64,000 nt of DNA from an uncultured Burkholderiales bacterium (GCA_937873395.1 CALMYH010000036.1:1-64000); one strand, 5' to 3'; counted from the stretch's first letter, positions 35,239 to 43,978 are shown. Notes: generated from the sequence alone by a model not told the origin. Numbers and translations are program-made.

Positions 35239-35353
35239 GGTGGGTTTCCCTCGCGGTGAAGGGGTCGAGTTTACGTGAGTCTGTTCGGGGAACGCCTCTT
35301 GGGATGCGATTGAGGCCTTGGCGTGTTGTGCCTGCGTGTCTGGGTGGCGGATG

Positions 35354-36121
35354 TCAGTCCCTCAAACGCATCCACACAATGCACCGCTCCGCCCCCAACC
35401 CGGGCACCTGCAGTTGTTCCACGTGAAACACCGACACCATCGGTGGCAAAGCGGCCAACTCGTCTGTCGGGTGTTTGCCCTTCATCGCCATCCAGACACC
35501 GTCCGGCTTCAATGCCGGGCGAGACCAGGCGGTGAAGTCCACCAGCGACGCGAATGCTCGGGAGCAGATCACGTCGTAGCCACTCCCCTCTTCCGCCTTG
35601 AGCGATTCGACCCGCGCATGGATGCCACGCAGGTTCGGCAGCTTGAGTGAGGCCGCCACCTGCTGGACGAAGGTCGCCTTCTTGAGCACGGTGTCGACAC
35701 AGTGGACCTCGATCTGTGGACAGGTGATGGCGATCACCACACCCGGCAGCCCGCCACCTGAACCAACGTCCAATAGCCGAAGCCCCCACGCTCCGCCGCT
35801 TCGCGGGTCGCTGCCCCAAGACCGGGAAGGGCCCCGGTCTTCGCCGGATCCAGGGCTTGTTTCGCCTTGGGGCGGCCCACCGGCGAAACCCGGCTGCCTG
35901 CCCGTCTGGCGCAGCAGCGGCGGGATGGCGGCCAGGCTGTCCAGCAGGTGGTGGGTCAGCATTTCCTGCGGGTCGCGCACGGCCGTCAGGTTGTAGACTC
36001 TGTTCCATTGGGCGATCAGGTCCTGGTAGGCCAGCAGCTGATCGACCTGGGCGTCCGACAGGTTCAGGCCGAGTTCACGCAGCCCGGCTTCAAGCGCCGG
36101 CTTCAAGGCAGCCGCGCTCAT
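35354..36121 (-). CDS. rsmG: 16S rRNA (guanine527-N7)-methyltransferase RsmG with repeat-derived insert
   Basis: A 255-residue SAM-dependent enzyme that methylates G527 of 16S r[39 protein letters not shown] and the SAM motif [17 protein letters not shown] identify it, with [19 protein letters not shown] in the C-terminal half. RsmG proteins are usually 205-220 residues. The extra roughly 39 residues ([22 protein letters not shown] through SGGAWG, written as two parts) lie just before the SAM motif and are encoded by palindromic repeat DNA at 35781-35889. The start overlaps the mnmG stop in an ATGA. A parS site lies within the 3' part. Confidence 0.93.
   Translation of the reverse strand: MSAAALKPALEAGLRELGLNLSDAQVDQLLAYQDLIAQWNRVYNLTAVRDPQEMLTHHLLDSLAAIPPLLRQTGRQPGFAGGPPQGETSPGSGEDRGPSRSWGSDPRSGGAWGLRLLDVGSGGGLPGVVIAITCPQIEVHCVDTVLKKATFVQQVAASLKLPNLRGIHARVESLKAEEGSGYDVICSRAFASLVDFTAWSRPALKPDGVWMAMKGKHPTDELAALPPMVSVFHVEQLQVPGLGAERCIVWMRLRD
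35415..35430. other. parS site 1 (one mismatch) within rsmG
   Basis: TGTTCCACGTGAAACA differs from the palindromic parS TGTTTCACGTGAAACA by one base. It lies in the 3' part of rsmG, 1.2 kb upstream of the parB-parA operon side of the locus, and forms a cluster with three better sites. Confidence 0.85.
35781..35889. repeat. Palindromic repeat element inserted within rsmG
   Basis: The insert contains hairpin AAGACCGGG/CCCGGTCTT (35818-35826/35833-35841) and inverted repeat GTTTCGCC/GGCGAAAC (35859-35866/35882-35889). Its word CCCCACGCTCCGCCGCT recurs before parA and GCCCCAAGACCGGG recurs in aacS. It is in frame and open, adding about 39 residues to RsmG. Confidence 0.75.
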
Positions 36122-38112
36122 GCCGCCTCGGACTCGCGGCGGGCAAAGCCCTTGAAACCACCCTTCTTGAGGTGAATCATCAGCAGCGAGATGCTGGCCG
36201 GGGTGATGCCCGAGATGCGCGAAGCCTGACCCAGCGTCTCGGGCCGGTGCTTCGCCAGCTTCTGCCTGGCCTCGAAGGACAGGGCCGTGACCTGCGCATA
36301 GTCCAGATCGGGTGGCAGCTTCAGGTGCTCGTAGTGCGCAGCGCGCTCGACTTCGTCCTTCTGGCGATCGATGTAGCCCGAGTACTTGGCGGCGATCTCC
36401 ACCTGCTCCACCACTGCGTCGTGCAGTTCGCCCAGTGTTTCACGTGAAACGACGGGGCGGGCATCTTCGTCGCCCGCATTGGCCGTCGGCGCCCAACGTC
36501 CGCCGCCCATGCCCATCAGGTCGGCGTACCCCACACCCGGACGGCGCAACAGGTCGAACAGCTTGTATTCGCGCTCGATGGCCTTGCCCAGCACGCGCTC
36601 GGACTCGGCAGCCTCCAGGATGCGCGGGTTCACCCAGGTGGATTTCAGGCGCTCGGTTTCACGTGAAACCGCGTCGCGCTTGCGGCTGAAGGCACCCCAA
36701 CGCGCGTCATCCACCAAGCCCATGGCACGGCCCTGCTCGGTCAGGCGCATGTCGGCATTGTCTTCGCGCAGCTGCAGACGGAACTCGGCCCGGCTGGTGA
36801 ACATGCGGTAGGGCTCGGTCACGCCCTGGGTCACCAGGTCGTCGACCAGCACGCCCAGGTAAGCCTCGTCGCGACGCGGCAGCCAGGCGTCCTTTCCCTG
36901 GCACTGCAGCGCGGCGTTCAGGCCGGCAAACAACCCCTGGGCCGCCGCCTCCTCGTAGCCGGTGGTGCCGTTGATCTGGCCGGCGAAGAACAGGCCCTGG
37001 ATCTGCTTCGTCTCGAAGCTGGCCTTGAGCGAGCGCGGATCGAAGTAGTCGTATTCGATGGCGTAGCCGGGCCTCAGGATGTGGGCGTTTTCCAGCCCGG
37101 CCATGCTGCGCACCAACGCGTACTGGATGTCGAACGGCAAGCTGGTGCTGATGCCGTTGGGGTAGACCTCGTGCGTGGTCAGGCCCTCGGGCTCCAGAAA
37201 AATCTGGTGGCTGTCCTTGTCGGCGAAGCGGTTGATCTTGTCTTCCACGCTGGGGCAGTAGCGCGGGCCCACGCCCTCGATCTTGCCGGTGAACATGGGG
37301 CTGCGGTCGAAGCCGGAACGGATGATGTCGTGGGTGCGTTCGTTGGTGTGCGTGATCCAGCAGGGGATCTGCTTCGGGTGCATGGCCGTGCTACCCATGA
37401 AGCTGAACACTGGCACCGGCAGGTCTGGATTCAGGCCGCCGGGCATGCCGTCGCCGGGCTGCTCGGTGCACCGGGACCAGTCGATGCTGCGGCCGTCGAT
37501 GCGCGGCGGCGTGCCGGTTTTCAGGCGACCCTGCGGCAGCTTCAGCTCTTTCAGTCGTGCCGAGAGCGACACCGCCGGCGGGTCACCCGCCCGACCGGCC
37601 GCGTAGTTGTTCAGGCCGACGTGGATCTTGCCGTCGAGGAAGGTCCCCGCCGTCAGCACCACCGTGCGGCTGCGAAAACGGATGCCGACCTGCGTCACCG
37701 CGCCGACCACCCGGTCGCCTTCCACCATCAGGTCGTCCACCGCCTGCTGGAACAGCCAGAGGTTCGGCTGGTTCTCCAGCATGCGGCGAATGGCCGCCTT
37801 GTACAGGATGCGGTCGGCCTGGGCTCGGGTGGCGCGCACGGCCGGGCCCTTGGAACTGTTGAGGATGCGGAACTGGATGCCACCCTCGTCGGTGGCCAGG
37901 GCCATCGCCCCACCCAGCGCGTCCACCTCTTTCACCAGATGGCCCTTGCCGATGCCGCCGATGCTGGGGTTGCAGCTCATCTGGCCCAGCGTCTCGATGT
38001 TGTGGGTGAGCAGCAGCGTGGCGCAGCCCATGCGCGCGGCCGCGAGCGCGGCCTCGGTGCCTGCATGGCCACCGCCGACAACGATGACGTCGAATTCCTG
38101 TGGGTACAACAT
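36118..38112 (-). CDS. mnmG: tRNA uridine-5-carboxymethylaminomethyl modification enzyme MnmG (GidA)
   Basis: A 664-residue FAD enzyme that with MnmE modifies the wobble uridine of tRNAs. The FAD motif [22 protein letters not shown], the block [42 protein letters not shown] and the C-terminal helical domain with the end [20 protein letters not shown] are all present and full length. Two parS sites are embedded in the coding sequence, each encoding a VSRET peptide. It heads the mnmG-rsmG pair near the replication origin in proteobacteria; the short overlap with rsmG shows coupling. The start at 38112 gives the standard N-terminus. Confidence 0.97.
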   Translation of the reverse strand: MLYPQEFDVIVVGGGHAGTEAALAAARMGCATLLLTHNIETLGQMSCNPSIGGIGKGHLVKEVDALGGAMALATDEGGIQFRILNSSKGPAVRATRAQADRILYKAAIRRMLENQPNLWLFQQAVDDLMVEGDRVVGAVTQVGIRFRSRTVVLTAGTFLDGKIHVGLNNYAAGRAGDPPAVSLSARLKELKLPQGRLKTGTPPRIDGRSIDWSRCTEQPGDGMPGGLNPDLPVPVFSFMGSTAMHPKQIPCWITHTNERTHDIIRSGFDRSPMFTGKIEGVGPRYCPSVEDKINRFADKDSHQIFLEPEGLTTHEVYPNGISTSLPFDIQYALVRSMAGLENAHILRPGYAIEYDYFDPRSLKASFETKQIQGLFFAGQINGTTGYEEAAAQGLFAGLNAALQCQGKDAWLPRRDEAYLGVLVDDLVTQGVTEPYRMFTSRAEFRLQLREDNADMRLTEQGRAMGLVDDARWGAFSRKRDAVSRETERLKSTWVNPRILEAAESERVLGKAIEREYKLFDLLRRPGVGYADLMGMGGGRWAPTANAGDEDARPVVSRETLGELHDAVVEQVEIAAKYSGYIDRQKDEVERAAHYEHLKLPPDLDYAQVTALSFEARQKLAKHRPETLGQASRISGITPASISLLMIHLKKGGFKGFARRESEAA
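36436..36451. other. parS site 2 within mnmG
   Basis: TGTTTCACGTGAAACG matches parS at 15 of 16 bases. It lies in the C-terminal coding region of mnmG, where it encodes part of a VSRET peptide. Confidence 0.9.
36655..36670. other. parS site 3 within mnmG
   Basis: GGTTTCACGTGAAACC is a perfect 16-base palindrome that keeps the 12-base parS core and differs from the consensus only at the two symmetric outermost bases. It lies 219 bases from site 2, also inside mnmG. Confidence 0.88.
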
Positions 38113-38168
38113 GGTGAGAGCTCCGGGGCGGGCCGGTCCGTGGCGGCGCCCGATGTTCCAAAGCGGCG

Positions 38169-38184
38169 TGTTTCACGTGAAACA
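38169..38184. other. parS site 4, perfect consensus, upstream of mnmG
   Basis: TGTTTCACGTGAAACA is the exact parS consensus; the palindrome extends to 18 bases (38168-38185). It lies 57 bases upstream of the mnmG start in the only noncoding copy. Confidence 0.95.
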
Positions 38185-38298
38185 CACCGCGCCGGCGACC
38201 TGCTCGGGCCACACGGCGAGGCGCAATTGTCCCATCTTTGGCCGGGGCACGCCCTGCAAAGCAGGTTTCCTGCACAGGGACGGTGCCAAAATGGCCAC

Positions 38299-38886
38299 AT
38301 GAACACCCCCATCCCCCTTCTTGTCTTTGCGGGCAGCACCCGCGAACAGTCCTGGAACCGCAAGCTCGCCGCCACCGTCGGTGTCATGGCCTCCGCCGAG
38401 GGCGCCCAGGTCACCCGCCTGGAGTTGGCCGACTTTGACGTGCCGCTGTACAACGCCGACCTGGAAGCCAAGGGCACGCCGCGCGACGTGATCCGTCTCA
38501 AGGAGATCTTCCATGCCCACCCGGCCTGGATTGTCTGCTCGCCCGAGTACAACGGCAGCTACACCGGCCTGCTCAAGAACACCATCGACTGGGTGTCCAG
38601 CCCGGTCAAGGGTGACCCCACCTGGAGCAGCGGCACCAAACCCTTCGCAGGCAAGGTCGTCGGCCTGCTGTCCACCTCGCCCGGTGCCCTGGGGGGTGTG
38701 CGCAGCCTGAGCCACCTGACCCCGCTGCTGATGAACCTGCAGACCTGGGTGGCGCCGCGCCAGTTGGCGATTCCCCGAGCCGCCGAAGCCTTCGACCCGG
38801 ATGGACGCCTCAGCAGCGAAGCCCACCGCACCGCCGTGCACGGCGTCATCGAGCAGGTGCTCTGGGCAGCCCGACGCTTCGGATGA
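38299..38886 (+). CDS. NAD(P)H-dependent FMN reductase
   Basis: A 195-residue flavodoxin-fold reductase of the ChrR/YieF/AzoR-like group. [21 protein letters not shown] is the FMN phosphate loop (GSTRxxSxNRKLA), [22 protein letters not shown] is the conserved flavin-contact block and [22 protein letters not shown] follows. Members reduce quinones, chromate or azo dyes. The ATG at 38299 was chosen at the start of homology; upstream frame belongs to an antisense reading of mnmG. The gene is divergent from mnmG across the parS-bearing gap and overlaps the next gene by four bases (ATGA), implying coupling. Confidence 0.88.
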   Translation: MNTPIPLLVFAGSTREQSWNRKLAATVGVMASAEGAQVTRLELADFDVPLYNADLEAKGTPRDVIRLKEIFHAHPAWIVCSPEYNGSYTGLLKNTIDWVSSPVKGDPTWSSGTKPFAGKVVGLLSTSPGALGGVRSLSHLTPLLMNLQTWVAPRQLAIPRAAEAFDPDGRLSSEAHRTAVHGVIEQVLWAARRFG

Positions 38887-39149
38887 ACTGCCGCCCCGGT
38901 TGCGCGGCCTGCTGCATCGCGCCGTCCATCAGCAGCCCGATGCCAGGCCTGCCGGGTGGCAAGCCGGCCGGAGCGCCCTGCCCGCACCTGGACGCCGCCC
39001 TGCGTTGCCAGCTGTTCGGCTTACCCGAGCGCCCGGCGGTCTGCGCCTCGCTGATGCCCGGCGCGGAGATGTGCGGCAACAGCCGGGAACAGGCGCTCCT
39101 GTTTTTGAAGCGCCTGGAAGAAGCGACCGAGCCGGTCAGGACCGGATGA
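38883..39149 (+). CDS. YkgJ-family cysteine cluster protein
   Basis: An 88-residue protein with a CxxCC motif ([15 protein letters not shown]) and further cysteines at ACPH-like [20 protein letters not shown] and EMCGN, in the pattern of YkgJ-type metal (Zn or Fe-S) binding domains. Function of the family is unknown, though it is widespread. The gene overlaps the FMN reductase by four bases, so the two are translated together. It converges with the alpha/beta hydrolase, overlapping by 14 bases at the 3' ends. Confidence 0.87.
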   Translation: MNCRPGCAACCIAPSISSPMPGLPGGKPAGAPCPHLDAALRCQLFGLPERPAVCASLMPGAEMCGNSREQALLFLKRLEEATEPVRTG

Positions 39150-40029
39150 AACCTGCGATGTCGTGGCCGACCGGCCCGGCCAGCGCGTCGGGCAGCAGGT
39201 GGCCCATGTCGAGCACCTGAAGCCGCGCCCCGGGGATCGCCTCGGCCAGCGCCCGGCCGTGCGCCAGGGGCAGCGCCGGGTCGTGCGCGCCGTGCAGCAC
39301 CCAGGTGGGCGCCTGCAGTTCGTGCAGCCAGGGTGTGCGGGCCTCGGGCATGGCGTCCACCGCCAGCGCGTGCCTCAAGGCCGCCAGCTCCGGCCGGTGG
39401 CCTTGCGCCAGTGCCTGCGCCATCTGCTGACGGACACGATCGGCCGGGAATGGCCAGCCGCCACCATGAAACACCGCCCAGCCTTGCACCGCGCGATCAA
39501 GCGGCGACAACTGTGTGCCCTGGGCCGAAAGCTGCCAGAGGCCGGCCAGCAATTCGGGCGCCGGCCCCGGCAGCGCCCCACGCAAGGGCCGGCCCATCAT
39601 GCCGTCCAGATAGGGCCGGTGGTCGCCCGAACTGGACAGCAGCACCAGGTGACTCACCCGCTGCGGCAGGTCCCGAGCCAGGGTCTGGGCGATGTAGCCG
39701 CCCATGGACCAGCCGACCAGCGACATCCGGTCCCACCCCCAGGCGTCCAGGACACGGCGTGCGTCGTCGGTCAGGTCGTCCAGCGTGTAGGGCGCGTCGG
39801 CCATACCGGTCTGAAAAGAGCGCCCGGTGTCGCGGTGGTCGTAGCGCAACACGTGGCAACCGCCATCGACCAGGGCCTGCACCAGCGCCGGCGGCCAGAC
39901 CACACCCGGGTTCATCGCGCCCATGATGAGCAGGACGGGGCTACCGTCCTGCGGCCCGCAGGCTTCACTCCAGAGGCGACCCTGGCCAGGCACCTCCACC
40001 CATCGACCTTCCCAAGCACCGTTTGTCAT
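39136..40029 (-). CDS. Alpha/beta hydrolase
   Basis: A 297-residue hydrolase with oxyanion block [39 protein letters not shown], nucleophile elbow [15 protein letters not shown] (Ser in GWSMGG), an Asp in [13 protein letters not shown] and catalytic His in [11 protein letters not shown]. The group includes esterases and ester/epoxide hydrolases similar to pimeloyl-ester or homoserine lactone hydrolases, without a clear substrate. I took the ATG at 40029; the longer start at 40098 would lie inside the terminator hairpin. It has no clear partner; the preceding YceI operon ends at the terminator. Confidence 0.82.
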   Translation of the reverse strand: MTNGAWEGRWVEVPGQGRLWSEACGPQDGSPVLLIMGAMNPGVVWPPALVQALVDGGCHVLRYDHRDTGRSFQTGMADAPYTLDDLTDDARRVLDAWGWDRMSLVGWSMGGYIAQTLARDLPQRVSHLVLLSSSGDHRPYLDGMMGRPLRGALPGPAPELLAGLWQLSAQGTQLSPLDRAVQGWAVFHGGGWPFPADRVRQQMAQALAQGHRPELAALRHALAVDAMPEARTPWLHELQAPTWVLHGAHDPALPLAHGRALAEAIPGARLQVLDMGHLLPDALAGPVGHDIAGFIRS

Positions 40030-40068
40030 GCGCCGTTTGTACACCGGAACGGCGCCCCGTTCGGCCAC

Positions 40069-40095
40069 AAAAAAAGGCCCGCGCGCGGCGGGCCT
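40069..40095 (-). terminator. Intrinsic terminator after the b561-YceI operon
   Basis: On the minus strand an 8-bp stem (AGGCCCGC/GCGGGCCT, 40075-40082 and 40088-40095) is followed by a T-run of seven. It closes the minus-strand operon that runs 41903 to 40123. Confidence 0.9.
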
Positions 40096-40122
40096 CATCG
40101 ATCAGGCAGACAGGTCAGCACA

Positions 40123-40698
40123 TCACTGCTTGATGGCTTCGACCTGGATGATGATGCGGGTGTCGTCCGGCACACCCATGTTCAGGCCCCAGTTCACGCC
40201 CCACTGGCTGCGCTTGATGGTGGTCTCGAAGTCGCCACCACAGACCTCGCGGTTGTTCAGCATGGGGTGGTTGAAACAGTTGAAGCGCACGGCCTTGAGG
40301 TTGACCGGGTGGGTCTGGCCGCGCAGGGTCAGCTTGCCCTGTACCTCGGTCACCTTGTCACCGTCGAAGACGAACTTCTCGCCCACGTAGGTGGCGGTGG
40401 GGTACTTGTCGGCAGCGAAGAAGTCGTCGCCCTTGAGGTGGTTGTTGAAAGGGCCGACGCCGGTGTCCACAGAGTTCATGTCCAGCGTCAGTTCCACCCG
40501 GCCGGTCTTGGCGGTGCGGTCGAACTGCACGGTGCCGCTCTTGTTGGCCCAGCGACCGCGGTTGGTCGAGGTGTTGAAGTGCAGCTGTTCCCAGATCACG
40601 TTGGTGTGGGTGGGGTCGATCTGGTACTCGGCGGCCTGGGCCAGGCCGGCGGAGGCCACTGTGGCTGCAGCGGCCAGCAGGGTCAGGGATTTGCGCAT
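40123..40698 (-). CDS. YceI-family periplasmic lipid-binding protein
   Basis: A 191-residue exported protein: signal MRKSLTLLAAAATVASAGLAQA, then the YceI barrel opening AEYQIDPTHTNVIWEQLHFNTS and the block NHLKGDDFFAADKYPTATYVG and VQGKLTLRGQTHPVNL. YceI proteins are lipocalin-like beta-barrels that bind isoprenoid lipids such as polyprenyl chains or quinone precursors. It is the last gene of a b561-YceI-YceI operon. Two YceI paralogues in tandem may bind different lipids. A short 60-base gap separates it from the preceding YceI gene. Confidence 0.9.
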   Translation of the reverse strand: MRKSLTLLAAAATVASAGLAQAAEYQIDPTHTNVIWEQLHFNTSTNRGRWANKSGTVQFDRTAKTGRVELTLDMNSVDTGVGPFNNHLKGDDFFAADKYPTATYVGEKFVFDGDKVTEVQGKLTLRGQTHPVNLKAVRFNCFNHPMLNNREVCGGDFETTIKRSQWGVNWGLNMGVPDDTRIIIQVEAIKQ

Positions 40699-40757
40699 GG
40701 GTAGAACTCCTCGTCAGGTAGGGTTGGGTTGAAGCGGAAAACGCGAAGGACTTGTGC

Positions 40758-41321
40758 TCAGAGTGCGGGCACGCCCGTCAAGGCGATCTTGAAGCGCACC
40801 TGCACCTCATCGGCCACCATCGAGGTGTCGGCCCACTCCCGTTCGCCGATGCGAAAGCTCAGGCGCTTGATCGGGAAGCTGCCGGTGGCGGTGGTGGTGC
40901 CGCCGCTCTGCGCCAGCGTCACCGGCACCACCACGTCGCCGCTCAGGCCCTTGATGCTGAGCTTGCCGGCCACCTCGAAGCGGTTGCCCTCCACCCGGCG
41001 TATGCGACTGGATTCGAAGCTGGCCTGCGGGAACTGGGCGACATTGAACCAGATGGGCTTGGGCAGCTCGGCGTCGGCGTCGCGGTTGATGCGCGCACTG
41101 CCGGTGTCCACGGTGAAGGCGATGCGGCTGTCGTCCAGTTTGGCCGGGTCGAACCGGACCTGGGCCGAGAAGCGCTCGAAGCGGCCTTCCACCGGCACCC
41201 CCATCTGTCGGCTCACAAATCGCAGCTCGCTCTGCTCGGCCAGCATCTGCTGCTGGGCCGAGGCGGCCAGGGGAAAGGCGGCGCTGGCCGCCAGGGTCAG
41301 GGCCATCAGGACGGATTTCAT
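40758..41321 (-). CDS. Second YceI-family protein
   Basis: A 187-residue YceI paralogue: signal MKSVLMALTLAASAAFPLAASAQ, then QQMLAEQSELRFVSRQMGVPVEGRFERFSAQVRFDP, VDTGSARINRDADAELPKPIWFNVAQFPQASFES and GKLSIKGLSGDVVVPV. The mature start with QSELRFVSRQMG is typical of the subgroup found after cytochrome b561. The ATG at 41321 has a GGAGTG site on its strand; a GTG nine bases upstream is the alternative. Divergence from the neighbouring YceI protein shows the duplication is old. Confidence 0.9.
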   Translation of the reverse strand: MKSVLMALTLAASAAFPLAASAQQQMLAEQSELRFVSRQMGVPVEGRFERFSAQVRFDPAKLDDSRIAFTVDTGSARINRDADAELPKPIWFNVAQFPQASFESSRIRRVEGNRFEVAGKLSIKGLSGDVVVPVTLAQSGGTTTATGSFPIKRLSFRIGEREWADTSMVADEVQVRFKIALTGVPAL

Positions 41322-41345
41322 GGGGATCACTCCGGAACGGGAGGG

Positions 41346-41903
41346 TCAGGACCGACCCAGACCCATGCGGGCCAGCAGTCGGTCGCGGTCAACGAACTGG
41401 TGCTTGAGAGCGCCAGCCACATGCAGGACCACCAGGGCCGCCATGGCGTAGGCGCCGTACTGGTGCATGGGCTTGAGCAGGTCGGCCAGGCTTTCGCTCA
41501 CCGGCACGAAGTCCGGCAGCGGCAACACGCCGAACAGCACGATGGGAAAGCCCGAAGCCGAGCTGTAAGCCCAACCCAGCAGCGGCACGGCGAAGAACAG
41601 GATGTAAAGGCCCAGGTGGGTGCCCTGGTGGGCCAACCGCTGCCAGCCCGGCATGGCGGCCTCGACCGCCGCCGGCAACGCGGGCGGGCGGTGCGTCAGG
41701 CGCCACAAGAGACGAACAAAAGACAGGGTCAGCACCAGCACACCGGCCCATTTGTGCCAGTTGAACAGTTGCAGGCGCTGCGGCGAAAACGGCAGGTCGA
41801 CCATGTACAGCCCGACCGCGAACATGCCGACCAGGGCCACGGCCAGCAGCCAGTGCAGGGCCATGGACACAGGGTGGTAGCGGGCAGCAGGTCTTGATGA
41901 CAT
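41346..41903 (-). CDS. Cytochrome b561
   Basis: A 185-residue inner-membrane protein with four helices and the conserved His positions for two b-type haems: YHPVSMALHWLLAVALVG near the N-terminus, NWHKWAGVLVLTLSFVRLLWRL, and HQGTHLGLYILFFAVPLLGWAYSSASG and MHQYGAYAMAALVVLHVAGALKHQFVDRD. It transfers electrons from quinol, possibly to peroxides or superoxide. Together with the two YceI proteins it forms a membrane redox and lipid-binding unit common in betaproteobacteria. First gene of the operon. Confidence 0.92.
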   Translation of the reverse strand: MSSRPAARYHPVSMALHWLLAVALVGMFAVGLYMVDLPFSPQRLQLFNWHKWAGVLVLTLSFVRLLWRLTHRPPALPAAVEAAMPGWQRLAHQGTHLGLYILFFAVPLLGWAYSSASGFPIVLFGVLPLPDFVPVSESLADLLKPMHQYGAYAMAALVVLHVAGALKHQFVDRDRLLARMGLGRS

Positions 41904-41947
41904 GAAGGAAGTCTAGGTCGCCAGCCTTGGGCAACGGATGCAGACAC

Positions 41948-41964
41948 TTGAATCGAACGTTCAA
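41948..41964. promoter_or_regulatory. Dyad in the b561 / Crp divergent region
   Basis: TTGAATCGAACGTTCAA contains the perfect palindrome GAACGTTC and outer arms TTGAA/TTCAA. The only AT-rich stretch between the divergent cytochrome b561 and Crp/Fnr genes surrounds it. The regulator is not known. Confidence 0.4.
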
Positions 41965-42057
41965 AATAATGGAATGAACCATTTCTGATCGTTCTGATCT
42001 CCCAGGCACCTGGGTGCCCGTATCCTTGCACCCCTGCCTCTGCCTACAATCTTCCGC

Positions 42058-42702
42058 ATGGATGCGCCACACCCGGACAGCTTGCTGCAGCTCTACCCCG
42101 CGCTGACCGGCGTCGCCGGGCTGGTGGCCGGGCTGCCTGCACTGCGGGTGCCCGCAGGCACTGCCCTGTTCGCGGAACAGGCGCCGTGCCAGGGATTCCC
42201 CATGGTGCTCGAAGGTGAAGTGCGGGTCTCGCGCAGCGCGCCCAATGGCCGCGAGCTTGAGCTCTACCGGGTGCAGCCAGGACAGCTTTGCCTGGTGTCC
42301 TCGGCCGCCCTGTTCGACCACCGACCTCTGAGCGCACACGGCACGACCTCCACGGAAACGGCCCTGGTGCTGCTGCCACCGCCGGCGTTCCGACAGGCCC
42401 TGGCCGACGAGGCCTTCCGCGACTTCGTGCTCGGCCTGTTCGCCGCCCGGATGGCGGAGCTCACCAGCCTGATCGAGGCGGTGGCCTTCCATCGCCTGGA
42501 TGCGCGGCTGGCAGGGGCACTGCTGGGTCACGGACCCCAGCTGCAAACCACCCACCAGGCGCTGGCCGACGAACTGGGCACGGTGCGCGAGATCGTTACC
42601 CGCCTGCTGCGTCGCTTCGAGCGACAAGGCCTGGTCGGACTGTCGCGCGAGTGCATCACCATCCGGGATGCCAACGGCTTGCGACGCCTGGCTGCGTCCT
42701 AG
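42058..42702 (+). CDS. Crp/Fnr-family regulator
   Basis: A 214-residue regulator with an N-terminal cupin (about 25-110, including GFPMVLEGEVRVSRSAPNGRELELYRV) and C-terminal winged helix (TTHQALADELGTVREIVTRLLRRFERQGLVGL, recognition helix at about 170-190). It lacks the FNR cysteine cluster; single cysteines near residues 44 and 81 (GQLCLVSSAALFD) resemble redox or sulfide-sensing members. The linked DUF2892 gene and the GTGAC-N4-GTCAC site between them suggest local control. It is divergent from cytochrome b561. The signal sensed is unproven. Confidence 0.85.
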   Translation: MDAPHPDSLLQLYPALTGVAGLVAGLPALRVPAGTALFAEQAPCQGFPMVLEGEVRVSRSAPNGRELELYRVQPGQLCLVSSAALFDHRPLSAHGTTSTETALVLLPPPAFRQALADEAFRDFVLGLFAARMAELTSLIEAVAFHRLDARLAGALLGHGPQLQTTHQALADELGTVREIVTRLLRRFERQGLVGLSRECITIRDANGLRRLAAS

Positions 42703-42724
42703 TCCAGCCCCGCCCGGCCACCGG

Positions 42725-42738
42725 GTGACCCCAGTCAC
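42725..42738. promoter_or_regulatory. Candidate Crp/Fnr-type site (GTGAC-CCCA-GTCAC)
   Basis: A perfect 5-bp dyad with the 4-bp spacer typical of FNR/DNR boxes lies 23 bases after the regulator gene and 74 before the DUF2892 start. Just beyond it, AAGACGTCTT (42746-42755) is another perfect palindrome. Confidence 0.5.
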
Positions 42739-42812
42739 AGACGGGAAGACGTCTTGGGCGTCCAATCGATGCAGGCTCCATCTGGAACCGTTACCCTTCA
42801 TTGGAGAACCAC

Positions 42813-43001
42813 ATGACCAAGAATGTCGGCGGCATTGACCGCACCCTGCGCATCATCGTTGGCCTGGCCCTCATCGCGGCGGCCGCCACCGGCACCGTCG
42901 GTGTCTGGGGCTATATCGGCGTCGTGCCGCTGCTGACCGGCCTGATGGGCTGGTGCCCGCCCTACGCCCTGCTGGGCTTCAACACCTGTAAAACGAAATA
43001 A
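42813..43001 (+). CDS. DUF2892 small membrane protein, YgaP-like
   Basis: A 62-residue inner-membrane protein with two hydrophobic helices and the family signature MTKNVGGIDRTLRIIVGLALIAAA and WGYIGVVPLLTGLMGWCPPYALLGFNTCK. The two cysteines (GWCPPY and NTC) are conserved in this group and may be redox active. In larger proteins the domain is fused to rhodanese, and the family is linked to sulfur or sulfide handling. The ATG at 42813 follows TTGGAG; the TTG at 42801 is part of that ribosome site. Paired with the upstream Crp/Fnr gene. Confidence 0.88.
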   Translation: MTKNVGGIDRTLRIIVGLALIAAAATGTVGVWGYIGVVPLLTGLMGWCPPYALLGFNTCKTK

Positions 43002-43080
43002 CCCCCCTGCGCCGCTGAGCGGCTTCCCCCCTGCTGCGCGGGGGGACATCACGTGCGGCCCGGCGAAGCCGGTTCCGCCG
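43002..43080. repeat. Dispersed palindromic repeat, copy 1
   Basis: Begins ACCCCCCTGCGCCGCT, then CTTCCCCCC and GGGGGGAC, and ends GGCCCGGCGAAGCCGGTTCCGC. The same series recurs at 47533-47637 (inverted) and 60541-60630. It fills most of the 206-base gap between the DUF2892 and aldolase genes; the remainder shows nothing recognisable. Confidence 0.8.
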
Positions 43081-43207
43081 TGATCGCTGGACCAAGGCAT
43101 TTCGCGCCGGACACCGGACTTGTCCGCCTTGGGACAGCATCCCGCCACGCGCCGCGCGACCATGTCATCTTCAGCCGCGCGCCCCGACGCGGCGCAGGAG
43201 ACACGGC

Positions 43208-43978
43208 ATGCTTTCAATCCCTTCCCTCCAGAACCAGGTCAGCCCCGAAGAATGGCAGCTGCGCTGCGACCTGGCGGCCTGCTACCGGCTGGTGGCCGCC
43301 TACGGCTGGTCGGATCTGGTCTTCACCCACATCAGCGCCAAGCTGCCCGACAGCGTGACCGGCGGTGAACACCAGTTCCTGATCAACCCCTACGGCCTGA
43401 TGTTCGACGAGATCACGGCCTCCAGCCTGGTCAAAGTCGACATGCAGTGCAACAAGCTGCTCGACTCGCCCTTCCCGGTCAACCCGGCCGGCTTCGTGAT
43501 CCACAGCGCGGTGCACGAGGCGCGGCCCGAGGCCCAGTGCGTGCTGCACACCCACACCCGCGCCGGTGTGGCGGTCAGCGCGCAGAAGGGCGGCATCCTG
43601 CCGATCAGCCAGCAGAGCACCTTTGTGCTGGCCTCGCTGGCCTACCACGACTATGAAGGCGTGGCCTTCCGCCCGGATGAGAAACCCCGCCTGCAGGCCG
43701 ACCTGGGCGAGGCCAACTTCCTGGTGCTGCGCAACCACGGCTTGCTGACCGTGGGCAAAAGCATCGCCGATGCCTTCCTGTCGATGTACACGCTGGAGAA
43801 CACCTGCCGCATCCAGATCGACGCTCAGGCCGGTGGTGAACTGGTGCCGGTCAACCCGGCCATCCTGGCCGGCATGGCCGATGTGATGCGGGTGGCCACC
43901 GCCGGCCAGGGAGCGCAGCTGGCCTGGCCGGCCCTGCTGCGCAAGGTCGAGCGGATGGACCCGGGCTACCGGACCTGA
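43208..43978 (+). CDS. Class II aldolase/adducin-family protein
   Basis: A 256-residue protein with the metal-binding HTHTRAG block (HxH), LINPYGLMFDEITASSLVKVD, and LVLRNHGLLTVGKSIADAF with the third His. These sugar-phosphate aldolase or epimerase-like folds in proteobacteria act on small hydroxy-acid or aldehyde substrates; no specific assignment is possible. The ATG at 43208 follows CAGGAGACACGGC. It is preceded by a dispersed repeat and converges with the kinase-like gene with only a seven-base gap. Confidence 0.87.
   Translation: MLSIPSLQNQVSPEEWQLRCDLAACYRLVAAYGWSDLVFTHISAKLPDSVTGGEHQFLINPYGLMFDEITASSLVKVDMQCNKLLDSPFPVNPAGFVIHSAVHEARPEAQCVLHTHTRAGVAVSAQKGGILPISQQSTFVLASLAYHDYEGVAFRPDEKPRLQADLGEANFLVLRNHGLLTVGKSIADAFLSMYTLENTCRIQIDAQAGGELVPVNPAILAGMADVMRVATAGQGAQLAWPALLRKVERMDPGYRT

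Noticed and set aside
40030-40098. Longer start at 40098 for the alpha/beta hydrolase
   Set aside because: It would run through the intrinsic terminator hairpin of the YceI operon; homology starts after 40029.
41948-41964. FNR box between cytochrome b561 and the Crp/Fnr gene
   Set aside because: The TTGAA/TTCAA arms are 7 bases apart rather than 4, and the centre is the palindrome GAACGTTC, so it does not fit the FNR consensus; listed only as an unassigned dyad.
42801-42812. TTG start at 42801 for the DUF2892 protein
   Set aside because: The TTGGAG sequence is the ribosome-binding site of the ATG at 42813, which gives the standard family N-terminus.
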